Positions 45,543-56,971 of a DNA stretch of 64,000 nucleotides are shown piece after piece (position 1 is the stretch's first letter; every line of letters begins with the position of its first letter). Where the stretch lies: positions 77,332,009 to 77,396,008 of the forward strand of contig NW_022098076.1 in assembly GCF_002288925.2 (NCBI RefSeq), written 5' to 3'. The translations under genes were made by a program, and so were the position numbers. Under the pieces are notes generated by a model. That model saw nothing but the letters and a program-made list of their open reading frames with translations. It did not search any database and was not told the DNA's origin. Origin of the DNA: Delphinapterus leucas. Taxonomy: Eukaryota > Chordata > Mammalia > Artiodactyla > Monodontidae.

Positions 45543-45968
45543 AAAGGCAGGGAGCTTCATCAGGACTGCAGAGGAGAGAAGTTGGGAGACACCGCCCCTT
45601 CTCTCTCAGCTCCCCCGCTTCTCCAACAACTCATCTACAGCCCAGCCCCCCAGGGGACCCTAGGAGGTGGGGCTGGCGTCAGGCAGATTGCACTGCATAA
45701 ATACTCGGAGGCCACAGCCTGAATCAGCAGCGTCAAGAGGGCAGGGAGACCGGGTTTGGGGCAGAAAGGGGTGGCTCCAAGGGTACCTCTTCCAGGGCTT
45801 GCTCTAAGCCCAAGGGTCCCCCAAGCCAGAGAGAGGGGGCCAGCGGGCTGCCCTGGGGTCTGAGGCTGCGGCCAGCCCTGTCCTGCGAGGCTGGCAGGTG
45901 GCTCCGGGTGGCTGGGGAAGAGCGAGGCGGGGCACCGCCTTGCCAGGGTTCAGGGGCGCAGGGCGGGG

Positions 45969-48900
45969 TCAGGTGCTGTTGCCCTGCTCCTGCTCGAACA
46001 GCAGCATGGCCAGCTGGGTGCGGGAGCCGAGGCCCTCGAGCGCACTCTGGCGGCAGCGGTGGTACAGGTCCTCGCTAAGCCGCACGCTGCACGTCTGGGC
46101 CCGATAGCGCTGCAGCAGCGCGGGCTCCACCGCCCGCAGCACGTGCAGGCTGGAGAAGCGCAGGAACAGCTCATACACATCCAGGCTCTCCAGGAGCTCC
46201 TCTTCCTGCTCCGAGGCTGCCGCCAGCCGCGCTCGGGCCGCCACGTAGTCGGAGTTGTAGAAGCAGGCCTCATTGGCCGCCTGGCGATCAAAGCGGCCTG
46301 TGTCTCGGCCTAATTCAGGGGGTCCCGGGCCCTGGGGTGGGGCCACGGCCGGGTGGAAGGCCTGGAAGTGCATGGGAAAGAAGGCTTGCCAGCCAGAGAT
46401 GGCATGCATGCGGCAGCGGTTCAGGAAGTCCGGGGTGAGCACCGTGTCTGGCCCGGCCAGCAGGAACAGCGTGTCCAGTGGGTGCTTCTTGGAGAGCAGA
46501 TCCATGAGGCGCAGCGGTGAGGGTGTGGCTGTCTGCACGCTGAGCCAGGGCACCCGGGCACCGGGGAAACGCCGCTCCAGCTCTGCCACACGGGCCTTGA
46601 CAGGTGCAAAGACATCGGCGTGGGCCGCCCGCTGGGCCTGTCGTGGCTCATACAGTAGCAGCAGGGTCAGGGTTGCTGCAGAATCGCCAGGCTCCAGTGC
46701 GGCCACGGCGAAGGCCTCCAGGAAGCCAGGGGCCAGGTCACACTCGGCTGCAGCCAGTGGCAGTAACACGGTGAGACGCGAGGCCTCGGTGACATAGGGC
46801 ACGGGCAAGATCTCCACGCGACTCAGTGGCCGTAGCAGCTGCACTCGGCGGGTGAGGGGCCGGCGGCCACCCTGTGGGGTCAATGCCTCCAGCTGCAAGT
46901 CCAGCGTGTACTCCATACCCCGGGCAGGATCGAAGCGTCGGTAGCCATTAACCAGCTGCTGCTTCTGGAGCCGCAGGGCCGGGTGGTACCGGCGGTTGAG
47001 CTCCTCCAGGGCTGCCCCCAGAACGTCGGCCACATCAGCCTGGTCAGCCCCACGCAGTGCGCAGCGGGGCGAGCCATCAGCGCAGGAGAAAGCATGCTGT
47101 TCTGTGAAATAGTCCCAGCGCAGCACCTCAAAGCGGGAGGCTGGGCGGGACGGTGCTGGAATGCCCACGGGCCAGGTGGCTGCCCACTCCCCGTCCGCTG
47201 CCAGGCGGCTGGTGTTCTGGATCTCCCACTGGGTTGGAGGAACAGGCCGTGAGCGAGGCATAGATCACAGGGGCCAGCACACAGCTGGGGGGCTGGGCAG
47301 GCAGAAGGTGCCACTCAGGACAGGTTCCCAGTCCCTTGCCAACCTCTGCCCACCCAGGGCCCCCCCTTATTCTTTCCCCAGATGGAGGCAGCCTAAGAGT
47401 TAAATGGGGGTCTCTGGAGAGGCTCCAGAGAAAAGGTAGAAGCAGACAGGGACTGGGAAGCAGGTTTGTTCTGTGATCCTTGTGCTAATTTTGTATTTCC
47501 CTGGGATCTCTGAGACCTCTCAGGATGCCCTCACCCCCCCACCTCCAGCCTAGACCATACCTGTAACTCCTGGATCTCCTGGTATGTGCGTTCCAGTTCA
47601 GCTCGGGCAAAAGCCTTGTGCAGCTGGTACATGTGTACAGGGTCACGGACAGGGTGAGCTGTCAGGGCACTGCGGAAACGAGGGTCCCCCTCCTGCACGG
47701 GCTCCCCAGGGCTCAGCTCCAGGTAGCTATAGTGGACTCCCTGGGGAGAGGAAGGGAAGTAGGAAACATGAGGGGACAGTCGCCCCCCCACCCCACCCCA
47801 CCCCACCCCATAGTTTGTGTCTCATCCCTCTATCCTATGACCTGTTGTGGACTTGGGGTCAGAATTCTGTGGGCTTCAGTCTACCGTGACCAGTTGTGAG
47901 CTTGTGTGACCTTGAGCAAGCCTCTGCTAGCTCATCTGTGAAACGGGCATGCATCCTATCTCAGAGCTGTCCAGGGGCTCAAATAAAATAATAATGGCCA
48001 ACACCAAACACCTACTGTGTGCAAGCCTCCCTTATTTTTTCTAATCCTTATAACAACCCTGAGAAAAAATTATTTCCATGGGTATGGATGAGGATACCGA
48101 GGCTCAGGAGATTCAGTAATTTACCCAAGGTCACAGGGATAGAAGATGACAGAACTGCATGGAAACCCAGGCCCATATCTCCAACCACCCCCTCTGCCTC
48201 TCAGGGAGAAGTGCACACGCCCAGACAAGAGGCACCAGTGGGGTGGCTTATCTTCCTACCTCGTGGCCGCCAGTGCAGCCCACCCCGGTGGCATCGAGGA
48301 TGCAGCGGCCCAGCCACTCATCCGGGTGCGCACTGACGATGTCGTTGCGGCAGGCTTCCAGGTGGGGGCGCAGCTGCTGCAGCAGCGTGCGTGACAGCAA
48401 CACCCCAAAGCCACCGTGGCAGTAGCGGCCTGGGGCGGGCTCTCCACTGATGAAGTCCTGGGGCCGGCCCAGATAGAGGTGGGCAGCGGCTGCCAGGCTG
48501 AGGTGGCCAGCTAGGCGAGCCAGTCCGTGCGCCTCCGTGTAGGTGGCATCGGGCACTAGGAAGAACCAGTCAAAGTCGTTGCCGTGCTGCTCCAGCAGGT
48601 GGCGCAGTGCCAGGTGCAGGTGCCCGATGGGCCGCTCCTCGCCTAGCGTCACCACGGCCATCCCCGATGGTGCCCGGCGGCCCCGCGAGCCTGTCAGGAA
48701 CACCACACGCTCTAGCCGGTGCCCCAGCGTGCGGTTCACAGCCACGCCCAGTGTGGGCAACGTGGCCTGTGAGGTCAGCACCGCCACGAGCAGCCTCTGC
48801 CTGATGCCCAGCTCTGTGCTGATGTAGCGGGTCCTGGGGGTGGGGGAAGAAGATGGCACAAGGTTACTAAAAAGACAACAGGGCAGGTAGAGGGCAGCAT

Positions 48901-50191
48901 ACACAGGTTCCAGCAGGTCATGTCCTCTTTGGGCCTGTTTCATTTATGATAGAATAACAACTCTCCCCCAGGGATCACGAGTATTTAAATGAAATACTGG
49001 CCTTACCATAGTGCTTTTGGGAGACGGCATTATCCATGCAGATATGAGAGATATATTTGGGGTCTGATTCCCTGTTTCATTACTTAGTGGTTGAGTCCTT
49101 GAGCAAGTTATTAAACCCATCCGAGTCTTGGGTAGCCTCATCTGTAAAATGGGGCTGATTGTATCTCTTTAAAGCACTTAGCCAAATGCTTGGCATATAG
49201 GTGCTCCACACATCATGTATACACTAATTTCTAAATAATATGCCATTATACCACAAATACATCACATAAATGATGTAACAGAATAAACGGCATAGAGATG
49301 TAGTGAATGTGTTTGGGGGGGGTCAGGGGTTCCAGTAACTTACCTTCCGTAACACAGAAGGTAAGTTGCAGAACTGGAATTTGAACTCGGTGTTACTTCG
49401 GAGAAATTATTTCAACTCATAGGCAGAGAGGCATTAATAGAATGGGTACATCACCCTTTTCCCACAAACCTCCGCCCCCCCCCCAGGTGCCCACCCAGGA
49501 ACAAGAGATACAGGTAATCCTAGTTCTCTCTTTTCTCTTTCCCTCTCTCTATGCACCCACTCTATACACTAGTCATTTCTCTAAACCTAACACTGAGCCA
49601 GGGAGCTATGAGGACCTTTGGCGGGGGGTCCATGGGGTCAAGCAGGTTTAGGGCAGAGGCGGGCAAGTTCTGCCCGGGCCTGGATGGAGCCCAGAGGGGC
49701 CTCAGATGGGCTCCAAACCTCCCTGGGAAGCAGGGCCGTCGGAAATTATCGGGGCCCAACGACTTCCTGGCCGGTCAGACCCTTCCTTCCGGGGCCTGAC
49801 CCAGCCCCTGGCGGCCTCCACTGCGCGTCCGTCCCAGCCGGTTCCCAGCGGGTGGGGCTGGCGAGTCTGATCCCTACCTGACGGCCTTTTTGGCGGCCTG
49901 GCCAGGCTGTGCGGGGTGGTAGGGCAAGACACGCGGCTCCCAGTTCTCCCCGGCGCCTGCACCGGCCCCGGGCCTCTCGCGCTCCGCTCCGGGCTGCACC
50001 GAGTTGGGCCGGCGCGCCGCGTTGGTGTTGCCGCGCGGCGGCAGCTCAGAATCTCCGGGTTGGGGCGGCCCTGGGCCACAAGGCTCCTCCACCCAGGTGA
50101 CGCTGAGCAGGCTCAGAGTGAAGCCCAGGGAGATGCCCACGGCCACGGGCCCTGCGGGCCGCAGCACCGACAACAGCAGCGATGCCCGCAT
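45969..50191 (-). CDS. CHPF: Chondroitin polymerizing factor
   Basis: Golgi type II membrane protein needed, together with chondroitin synthases, for chain polymerisation of chondroitin sulfate. Four coding exons on the minus strand: 50191-49878, 48833-48260, 47740-47561, 47228-45969, total 2328 nt, 775 residues, equal to human. A short N-terminus (MRASLLLSVLRP) precedes the signal anchor (VAVGISLGFTLSLLSV). A Pro-rich stem, a beta3-type domain in exon 2 (RQRLLVAVLTS, ERVVFLTG, HLLEQHGNDFDWFFLVPDATYTE) and a C-terminal beta4-type domain in exon 4 (DTLFLLAGPDTVLTPDFLNRC, ISGWQAFFPMHFQAFHP) follow. Neither domain shows an intact DxD at the expected place, in line with the weak or accessory catalytic role of CHPF. 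Start context GCCATGC is good. It is head-to-head with TMEM198 and tail-to-tail with ASIC4. Confidence 0.96.
47780..47810. repeat. CCCCA pentamer run
   Basis: About five CCCCA units on +, G-rich on the CHPF sense strand, in CHPF intron 2. Confidence 0.8.
47880..48180. repeat. Two MIR relics in opposite orientation
   Basis: A + copy (GTGTGACCTTGAGCAAGCCTC, TCATCTGTGAAACGGGC) is followed by a - copy (CACCTACTGTGTGCAAGCC, CCGAGGCTCAGGAGATTCAG). CHPF intron 2. Confidence 0.75.
49080..49205 (+). repeat. MIR relic
   Basis: GAGCAAGTTATTAAACCC and CTCATCTGTAAAATGGGGCTG are MIR words. CHPF intron 1. Confidence 0.8.
49328..49385. repeat. MIR-derived imperfect inverted repeat in CHPF intron 1
   Basis: TTCCAGTAACTTACCTTC (49330-49347) pairs with GAAGGTAAGTT plus ACTGGAA (49357-49367, 49373-49379), leaving a 9-base loop and a 5-base bulge. 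The flanking words (TTTGAACTC) show that this is the core of an old MIR element. Confidence 0.6.
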
Positions 50192-51368
50192 GGCGCCCGG
50201 ACCGCGGGCCCCCGGCCCTGGAGCAGCCCCAGAGCAGCAAGAGGAGGCTTCGAGGGGGCGGGACCGGGGAGGGGGCGGATCCGGAGGGCCCGAGCCAAGC
50301 GGGCGGGCCCCCTCCCTCCCCGCCGAGCAGAGCCCGCGGCCCGAGCCGAATCTCCTGCGCCTCGTTCCGATCGCCCTCCAGCCGCCGCTCGGTACCGCGC
50401 GGGTCCCGGCGCTGGGCGCGGGAGCCTCAGCCGAGGCCGCCGCTGTCCGACGTGTCACTGGCAGGGCTCCGCCCCCGGGGTGGGGTCTCGGGCTCCGGCT
50501 ACCGGAGAGGGAGGAGAAGGGGGAGGTTAAAGGGGAAGGACCCCCGGAAGTGCCCCCTCCTCAGTGCGGGAGAGGCAGACGTCGGGGGCGGAGTCCCCTA
50601 ACTCCCCCCGGCGTGGTTGGTGCGTCCTGTGTGACGTCAGAAGCAGCCCGCCCCTGCCTGGATGGTGCGCCCTGAGTGACGTAAGGAGCAGAGGCCGGAG
50701 CTGTCCATCAGCACCAAAGGCCGCGGGCGGGCTCAGGGCATGGGGCCGCGGCTCTGGGGCAGCCCGAGCCCCTGCTCCTGCTCCTTTCCCTTCCCCAGGC
50801 CCAGCCTAAGTGCCCGGACGTCGCGGGACTGGAGTGCCAGCCGGTGTTGGAGGCGGAGCGGCGTCGCCGCCGCGCAGGGACCGGTCCGTCCGGCTCAGCA
50901 GCCCCCTTCTCCTCACCGCGGACTTTTACCGGACACCAGTCAGCTGGAGCCTCTGGCGCCCGGCAACCCCGGCCGGAGAGCCTCCTTCGCTCAGAAGCTC
51001 AGGTCGCCTCCAGCGCAGGTAGATCTTGGACAATCCCAGATTTAGCCGCCCACAGACCAGTCTCCTGGCTGCCTCCTCACCGGCAGCACACTGCCCTCAT
51101 CTCCCCCCAACCCAGTCCCCCTTTTAACTTCTTCATCCCAGCTCCCTCTAGCCAGGCACTTACCCCCCTTTGTCTTTTGTCCCTTACTTCAGGGATGCTT
51201 CCAGAGCTGTGTGATGTGGGCACCACTCCTTTGTCCACTGTGTCCTTCCCTAGTTCTCCACTCCTACTCTCACCCTCATCCTGGTGGAGACCCAGGACTC
51301 CTCCTTGACCCCAACTTCCTCTTTGTCAGGCTGACGTGGGAGGGTGACTCCCTACTGTTCCCAGCACT
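50192..51368. promoter_or_regulatory. Bidirectional CpG-rich promoter between CHPF and TMEM198
   Basis: The two start codons are 1177 bases apart and diverge. The interval up to about 51000 is CpG-dense. It carries a full CRE TGACGTCA at 50632-50639 and a CRE-like TGACGTAA at 50677-50684 within a 45-base tandem duplication (starts at 50619 and 50664). No TATA box is placed convincingly. The TMEM198 5' UTR, with or without a non-coding exon, must lie between about 50750 and 51368. A donor-like AG/GTAGAT at 51019-51024 is one candidate border. Confidence 0.6.
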
Positions 51369-54300
51369 ATGCCGGGCACTGCGGCGACACTTCGGTTCCA
51401 GCTGCTGCCCCCCGAGCCAGATGATGCCTTCTGGGGTGCACCGTGCGAACAGCCCCTGGAGCGCAGGTACCAGGCGCTGCCAGCCCTCGTCTGCATCATG
51501 TGCTGTCTGTTTGGAGTCGTCTACTGCTTCTTCGGTGAGACCCCATCTCACTCCTCACTCGGGCCCCCCACCGTTTCCTCAAGTTATTTTCCTGAGGCAC
51601 CCCAAACCTTCTTTAGAACTTTACCACTACCATGAACTGTTTCGTTTCTCTTTTTTTCATCCCACACGTTTGCAGATAATTTAGACTCTAGATCCTAGAG
51701 AACACAGGGTTTTGAATTAGGCGTGCTTGAATCTGAACCGGGTTCTGCACTTTACTAATTATGATGCCTTGGGCACATTAAACTTTCTAAGCCTCAGTTT
51801 TCTCATCTGAACAGTGGGAACAAAGATATTTGTCTCACACGGGGGGCGGGGGCGCTGTGAGAATTAGTAAGCACTCAATAAATAATAGCTATTGTGGTGA
51901 AGATGTGTTTAGGTCACTGTGCTAGGTAGGCACTGAAAACGTTTAGGAGGGTGAGTTAACATGGTCCCTTACCACAGGACATATTGTCTGATGAAGAAGA
52001 GACTTCTGGAACATTCACATCTGTGATACATATTAGAGGAAGCTAAATGATACATATCAGAGTCACACACATGGAGATGTGTGTACAAGTCAGCCTCCAG
52101 TAATTGGGGCTGCTGTGTGTCCAGGATGCACAAGGGAGTTCACTTGGAAAGGCAACTGGGGGCTGAAATCCAGCCCATGCTCTACTTGCCAAACTCTAGA
52201 CCTTGGCACAAGGCTGTTTTGCCTAGAGGAAGGCACAACTCTTTTATAATTTGCACCAAGGTGCCAGATGGTCTAGTGGAGTAAGTGCCCAGTGACTGTA
52301 CAGCAAGAGGTACAGAACTTCAGGTAAAAGAGAGCTTTATGGGCTGGGCATCCAAGGAACGCCTCCAGGCAGGGCATTATAGGTGGCTGGATGAAGTGAA
52401 AAGGAGGCTTGGAGGTCTGAGTTCCAGGTTGATCAGAAGTGGGGCAGGACTTGTGCTCGGCAGCCTTTACATCTCCCCCTAGAATGGCTGGATAGTAGGC
52501 AGGGATGGGAGCCAGATGGTCCCTCCACTTCCACCCCCAGACTCTGGACCAAACAACTGCAGAGTGGGCAGGGGGAAGAGCCCCTCTAAGGGTTCAGGAC
52601 ACATTCTGGGTCTCCAAGGAGTCTGTGTCACCTCGCCCCCTCCACTATTCCTACCCACTCCCTCTACAGTTGCTCAGTGCAGCCTGCCATTCCCTCTCCT
52701 GGGCTTCTCTGACAACCTACCCTTCTTGGAGGCTTCCATTCTCGGGCTCTTGGACTCTTTGAGCCCTTGTGCATGCCCTACTCCTCTTTCCAACCCCAGA
52801 ACCTCCTGGACTCCAATGCTTCCCCTCATTCTTAGAACGGACTCTCCTCGTTATGACCTTTCTCTTTGGCTCTCCCTGACCCTTTGACCCCCATCTCTGA
52901 CTTCCATCTTCTCAGCTTTCCAGGATCTACAAATCCCTCACACTTCCAGGTACCCTTAATGGGCCTAATGGCCCTATAACCTCCATTTTTCTGAAACACC
53001 ACAACCACTGTTCCCCCCGATAATCCTCTCTGACCCCCTATGACTCCTTGTAAGGCCCAGTGACCCCTAATTACCCCCCAGCTATCTCATTACCTTCCAT
53101 CCCTCTGACTCCCTCTATTACTCCTAACATAGGGGAATCCCTATGACCCCATTGTCTGTTTGCCCCCACCACGATTGCAGTGATTCCATTTCTCTGGCTT
53201 CAATATTACCCTCGCTCAGAAACCGTTTCATACTCTCAGTGATTCCACATCTGTCAATTCCCCTGACCTGAAAAGACCCCATCTTTCTGAACCCGTGTGA
53301 CCTCACCTCTCAAGTGCTTTCTGACTTCCAAATACCTCATCACTCTGAACAATCTCCCTCTAAGGAGCCCAGTGACTCTACTGCTGATCCACTTGTGACC
53401 CCAGTGGCCTCTCTCTCTGACCTCTATGATCCCAAAGACCCCAATGACCCTATTACTGAGTCACTCTTGACTCCAGTGATCTATTTCTATCTCAGAAATC
53501 CAACACTCATCTCAATGACTGTCTGTTTTCCCAGTGACCCCCGATGACCTGTTTCTCTGATCTTCGTTGACCCCAGTGGTCCCTTCACTGCCGCCCTCAG
53601 GACCCCAATGACCCCCAATTCTCTGATCTTACTGTCCTGCCTCTGGTTCCCCTGGGATTCCTTGTCCTTGACCCCTCTGACCTCCTACCTCCAGCCCAGT
53701 GACCTCATTTTGGTCTCTCACGAGCCGCTGTTCGCTTCCAGGTTACCGCTGCTTCAAGGCAGTACTCTTCCTCACTGGGTTGCTGTTTGGCTCGGTGGTC
53801 ATTTTCCTGCTGTGCTACCGAGAGCGGGTGCTGGAGACGCAGCTGAGTGCCGGGGCGAGTGCAGGCATCGCGCTGGGCATCGGGCTGCTCTGCGGGCTGG
53901 TGGCCATGCTGGTGCGCAGCGTGGGCCTCTTCCTGGTAGGGCTGCTGCTCGGCCTACTGCTCGCCGCTGCCGCCCTGCTGGGCTCCGCGCCCTACTACCA
54001 GCCAGGCTCTGTTTGGGGCCCCCTGGGGCTGCTGCTGGGGGGCGGCCTGCTCTGCGCCCTGCTCACGCTGCGCTGGCCCCGCCCGCTCACCACCCTGGCC
54101 ACCGCCGTGACGGGTGCCGCGCTCATCGCCACGGCTGCCGACTACTTTGCCGAGCTGCTGCTGCTGGGGCGCTACGCGGTGGAGCGTCTGCGGGCCGCCC
54201 CCGTGCCCCCCCTCTGCTGGCGGAGCTGGGCCCTCCTGGCACTTTGGCCCCTGCTCAGCCTGATGGGCGTTCTGGTGCAGTGGCGAGTGACCGCCGAGCG

Positions 54301-56064
54301 GGACTCCCACACGGAAGGTGAGGAGGCACAGGCCAGGGTGGGTGTGAGAGAAATGGCTGCTTGAGGGGGGTGGGTCTGAGCGGCGGTGCATGGGGGAAGG
54401 AGCTGTACACACCAGCAGCGGAAGGCCTCAGCTGAGTTAGAGAGCTGACCGGCTCTGGCTCTGGGAGCTTCAGTGCCGGGACGGGAGCTTCAGTGCCACC
54501 ATTCCTGCCACAACAACAGATGGAGCAGCGGCTCTGTGCCAAGCCCATTCCAGGCACTGGGGATGCAACGGAGACAAAACAGAAGAGGCCCCTGCCCTGA
54601 TGGGGTTGCATTCAGGGTGGGGGAGACAGACACTAGACACGCAAGTTAACAAGATAATTCCCATTGTGTGGAGTGATACGAAGGAGGCGTGCAGAGTGAT
54701 GTGAAATACAGACAGGGTGGCCAAGGAGGGCCACTTGGAAGAGGTGACATTTAAGCAGAGACCGGAAGGATAAGGGGCCAGCCATGCAAAGAGCTCGAGA
54801 AGAGGGAATAGCAGGGGCGAGGGGAATGAGCTTGGCCTGTTGAGGAAGTCGGGCGGGAGTGGTGGGTGAGGGATGCCGACTGTGTGGGCGCCGTGGGCCG
54901 TGATGAGGACTCTGGATTTCATTAGATGGGTGGTGAGATGCCACTGGAGGTTTAAAGGAGGGAGGATATAATCTAATTTAGCGTTTGGGACGCTCGTTCT
55001 GGCTGCTGAGTGTAGAAGGCGTCAGGGAAGGCAAGCACAGAAGGGGGGCCATGGAGGAGGCAGCTTAGTTATCCAGTCGAGAGATGACGATGGCTGGTCT
55101 AGGTGAGTCACCTATGGCTCCAGACTGGGACAGGGGTAGCAGCTGGGAAGCAGGCACCTAGAGTCTAGGAATCCTCCATGAAGACCTTTGGAAGGAAAGA
55201 ACTGCGGGAAGTCCCATCTGAGAGGTGGGACACCAGGAAGGTAAAGGAGGAGAGGTTTCGGATGAGGGGAATCTGGGAGCCTGGAGCCCGCGGGTCAGAA
55301 GGGACAGGGAGGCTTGGGCGAGACGAGGCGCGTGGGCCTCTGAGAGCCTGCTCCGCCCGCCCGCCACAGTGGTCATCAGCCGGCAGCGCCGTCGCGTGCA
55401 GCTAATGAGGATTCGGCAGCAGGAAGAGCGCAAGGAGAAGCGGCGCAAGAAGAGACCCCCAAGGCCTCCCGCCAGAGGCCCCCGGGCTCCTCCAAGGCCT
55501 GGGCCCCCTGACCCTGCTTATCGGCGCAGGCCAGTGCCCATCAAACGCTTCAACGGAGACATCCTCTCCCCGGTGAGCACCCCGAGTGGGGAGAAGGAAG
55601 TGTTGTAGACTCTGTCCAAGCAGGACTGGGCCTTCCCCAGGGGCTGGTCACTGTCTAGAAGGCCTAGCGCTTGTCCACCCATCATAACCCCTGTACTGGG
55701 AGCCTGATGGGTTGGGGAGAGGTGTCCTGAGCGTGAGTTTTAATGACGTATAGTAGGGGGTAGCATCTCAGTGCTGTGGACTCTGGGTGTGGTGAGGTCC
55801 TAGGCCGACGGCAGACCGTGACACGTCTCAGGCTCGTGACAGTGCAGGCTGAGCATGTCTGCCTGGGTGGCTTTCAGGGCAGGGGTCTGCAGCGGCACTC
55901 TCACAACTGTGTTTACTCTCCCACAGAGCTACATCCAGAGCTTCCGGGACCGGCAGACAGGGAGCTCGCTGAGCTCCTTCATGGCCTCGCCCACAGACGC
56001 GGACTATGAGTACGGGTCCCGGGGACCGCTGACGGCCTGCTCTGGGCCCCCCATGCGGGTATAG
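51369..56064 (+). CDS. TMEM198: Transmembrane protein 198
   Basis: Seven-pass membrane protein (DUF4203/TM7S3-TMEM198 domain) reported to promote LRP6 phosphorylation in Wnt signalling. Four coding exons: 51369-51534, 53742-54317, 55370-55572, 55927-56064, total 1083 nt, 360 residues, equal to human. The N-terminus [15 protein letters not shown] is cytosolic or lumenal without a signal peptide. Hydrophobic segments at about 36-56, 60-80, 92-112, 115-136, 147-166, 175-195 and 222-242 follow, with Gly/Ala/Leu-rich helices ([15 protein letters not shown]). A strongly basic segment after the last helix ([20 protein letters not shown] then RRKKRPP) comes before a Pro-rich linker. The conserved tail ([34 protein letters not shown]) ends MRV. 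Start context has A at -3. No disruption. Confidence 0.95.
51710..51900 (+). repeat. MIR relic
   Basis: CTAAGCCTCAGTTTTCTCATCTG and GAGAATTAGTAAGCACTCAATAAATAA are MIR words. TMEM198 intron 1. Confidence 0.8.
52850..53715. repeat. Degenerate tandem repeat in TMEM198 intron 1
   Basis: Recurring words CCCAGTGACCCC, CCCCAATGACC, TCTCTGACC and TATGACC for about 850 bases, irregular in period and pyrimidine-rich on the + (sense) strand. It looks like an eroded minisatellite. The reverse complement of its core resembles the repeat in the OBSL1 intron at 59950-60780. Confidence 0.5.
54530..55050. repeat. Old interspersed repeat, family unassigned
   Basis: CCATTCCAGGCACTGGGGATGCAACGG followed by GGAAGAGGTGACATTTAAGCAGAG and AGGGAATAGCAGGGGCGAGG-type text resembles a common ancient mammalian repeat also echoed near 11340-11460, 37490-37990 and 40570-41050. 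Family not named from memory. Confidence 0.5.
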
Positions 56065-56783
56065 CAGTCTCTCTGCTCCTGCCCGCCTACACTCATCGGT
56101 CACCAGCTCTGCCAGCTTGGGGAGGCCCACTGGGCCATGACTCAGCCCACCTGGCCCTGTGGCCTTTGGCTGTCTCTTTCCCCACCCCGGAGACGGATGG
56201 CCTGGCCGCCAGAAGGGAGGACCTATCTCAGGCTGCCTGGCCTGAGGGGAGAGCCTCCTCCCAAGCTCCCGAGGGGCTCCTGAGGGACGCGAGTGTGAGC
56301 CCCGCTGGGGTGTGCTCAGGGTTGTGAGTGTGTCGCCTGTGTGTGCGTGCGTGGAGGGGTGGGCTTGGAGAGGACACTGGGACCCCTGCCTTAGATTTCT
56401 GACTGGTAGGGCTTCTCCGAGGGTGGCCCTGCCTCCTCTCCCACTCCTGGGGTCCCATGGGCTACTCTCCTGCATGTCTAAGTGGAGGAGGTCTACCTTC
56501 CTCCCCCATCGCCTCCACCTCTCAGCCAGACTCATCTAAGACTTCTTGTCTTTGTCCATGGGGCAAACTGCAGCAGCCCTCACCCTGGTCCCCTGTCCTC
56601 TGCAAGCCACCAGCCTGAGGGCAGTGGCAGGGAATGGGGGTGGGCGGGTGCTGCTCTGGGCTGGGTCAGGGCAGGGGGCTGGGGGAGGGGCTTCAATGCA
56701 CGGTGCATGTCTGGTGTCGGTCATGCCACCCTGGACACCTCATGCTTCTGTCTCCCCCCTACCCCACCCTGTTTGACATCTTT

Positions 56784-56789
56784 TATAAA
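56784..56789 (+). terminator. TMEM198: TMEM198 probable poly(A) signal, variant TATAAA
   Basis: No AATAAA lies between the stop and the OBSL1 3' end. CATCTTTTATAAACGTGCC holds the non-canonical hexamer TATAAA about 720 bases past the stop, followed by a GTGGTCTTTGGTGG downstream element. Call is tentative. Confidence 0.45.
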
Positions 56790-56965
56790 CGTGCCAAACT
56801 GTGAGGCTTCTGCCAGGAGTGGTGGTCTTTGGTGGCTGGCACTTCCATGGGCCAAGATGGAAGCACTGCAGCCCTTGGTCCCCTGTGTCACTCACTACAC
56901 AGGGGCTCCAGGCAAGTTCTGTCCTCCCACGTCACACAGAGAGCCAGGAAAGGGGCTGTACCACT

Positions 56966-56971
56966 TTTATT
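56966..56971 (-). terminator. OBSL1: OBSL1 poly(A) signal AATAAA (minus strand)
   Basis: TTTATT on the + strand within CCACTTTTATTGTCTCC reads AATAAA on the minus strand. It lies about 830 bases past the last identified OBSL1 coding exon and about 180 bases from the TMEM198 signal. Confidence 0.65.

Noticed and set aside
53608..54321. 237-residue open frame overlapping TMEM198 exon 2
   Set aside because: It is the +1-shifted shadow of the TMEM198 membrane-helix exon. The TMEM198 frame gives the conserved protein.
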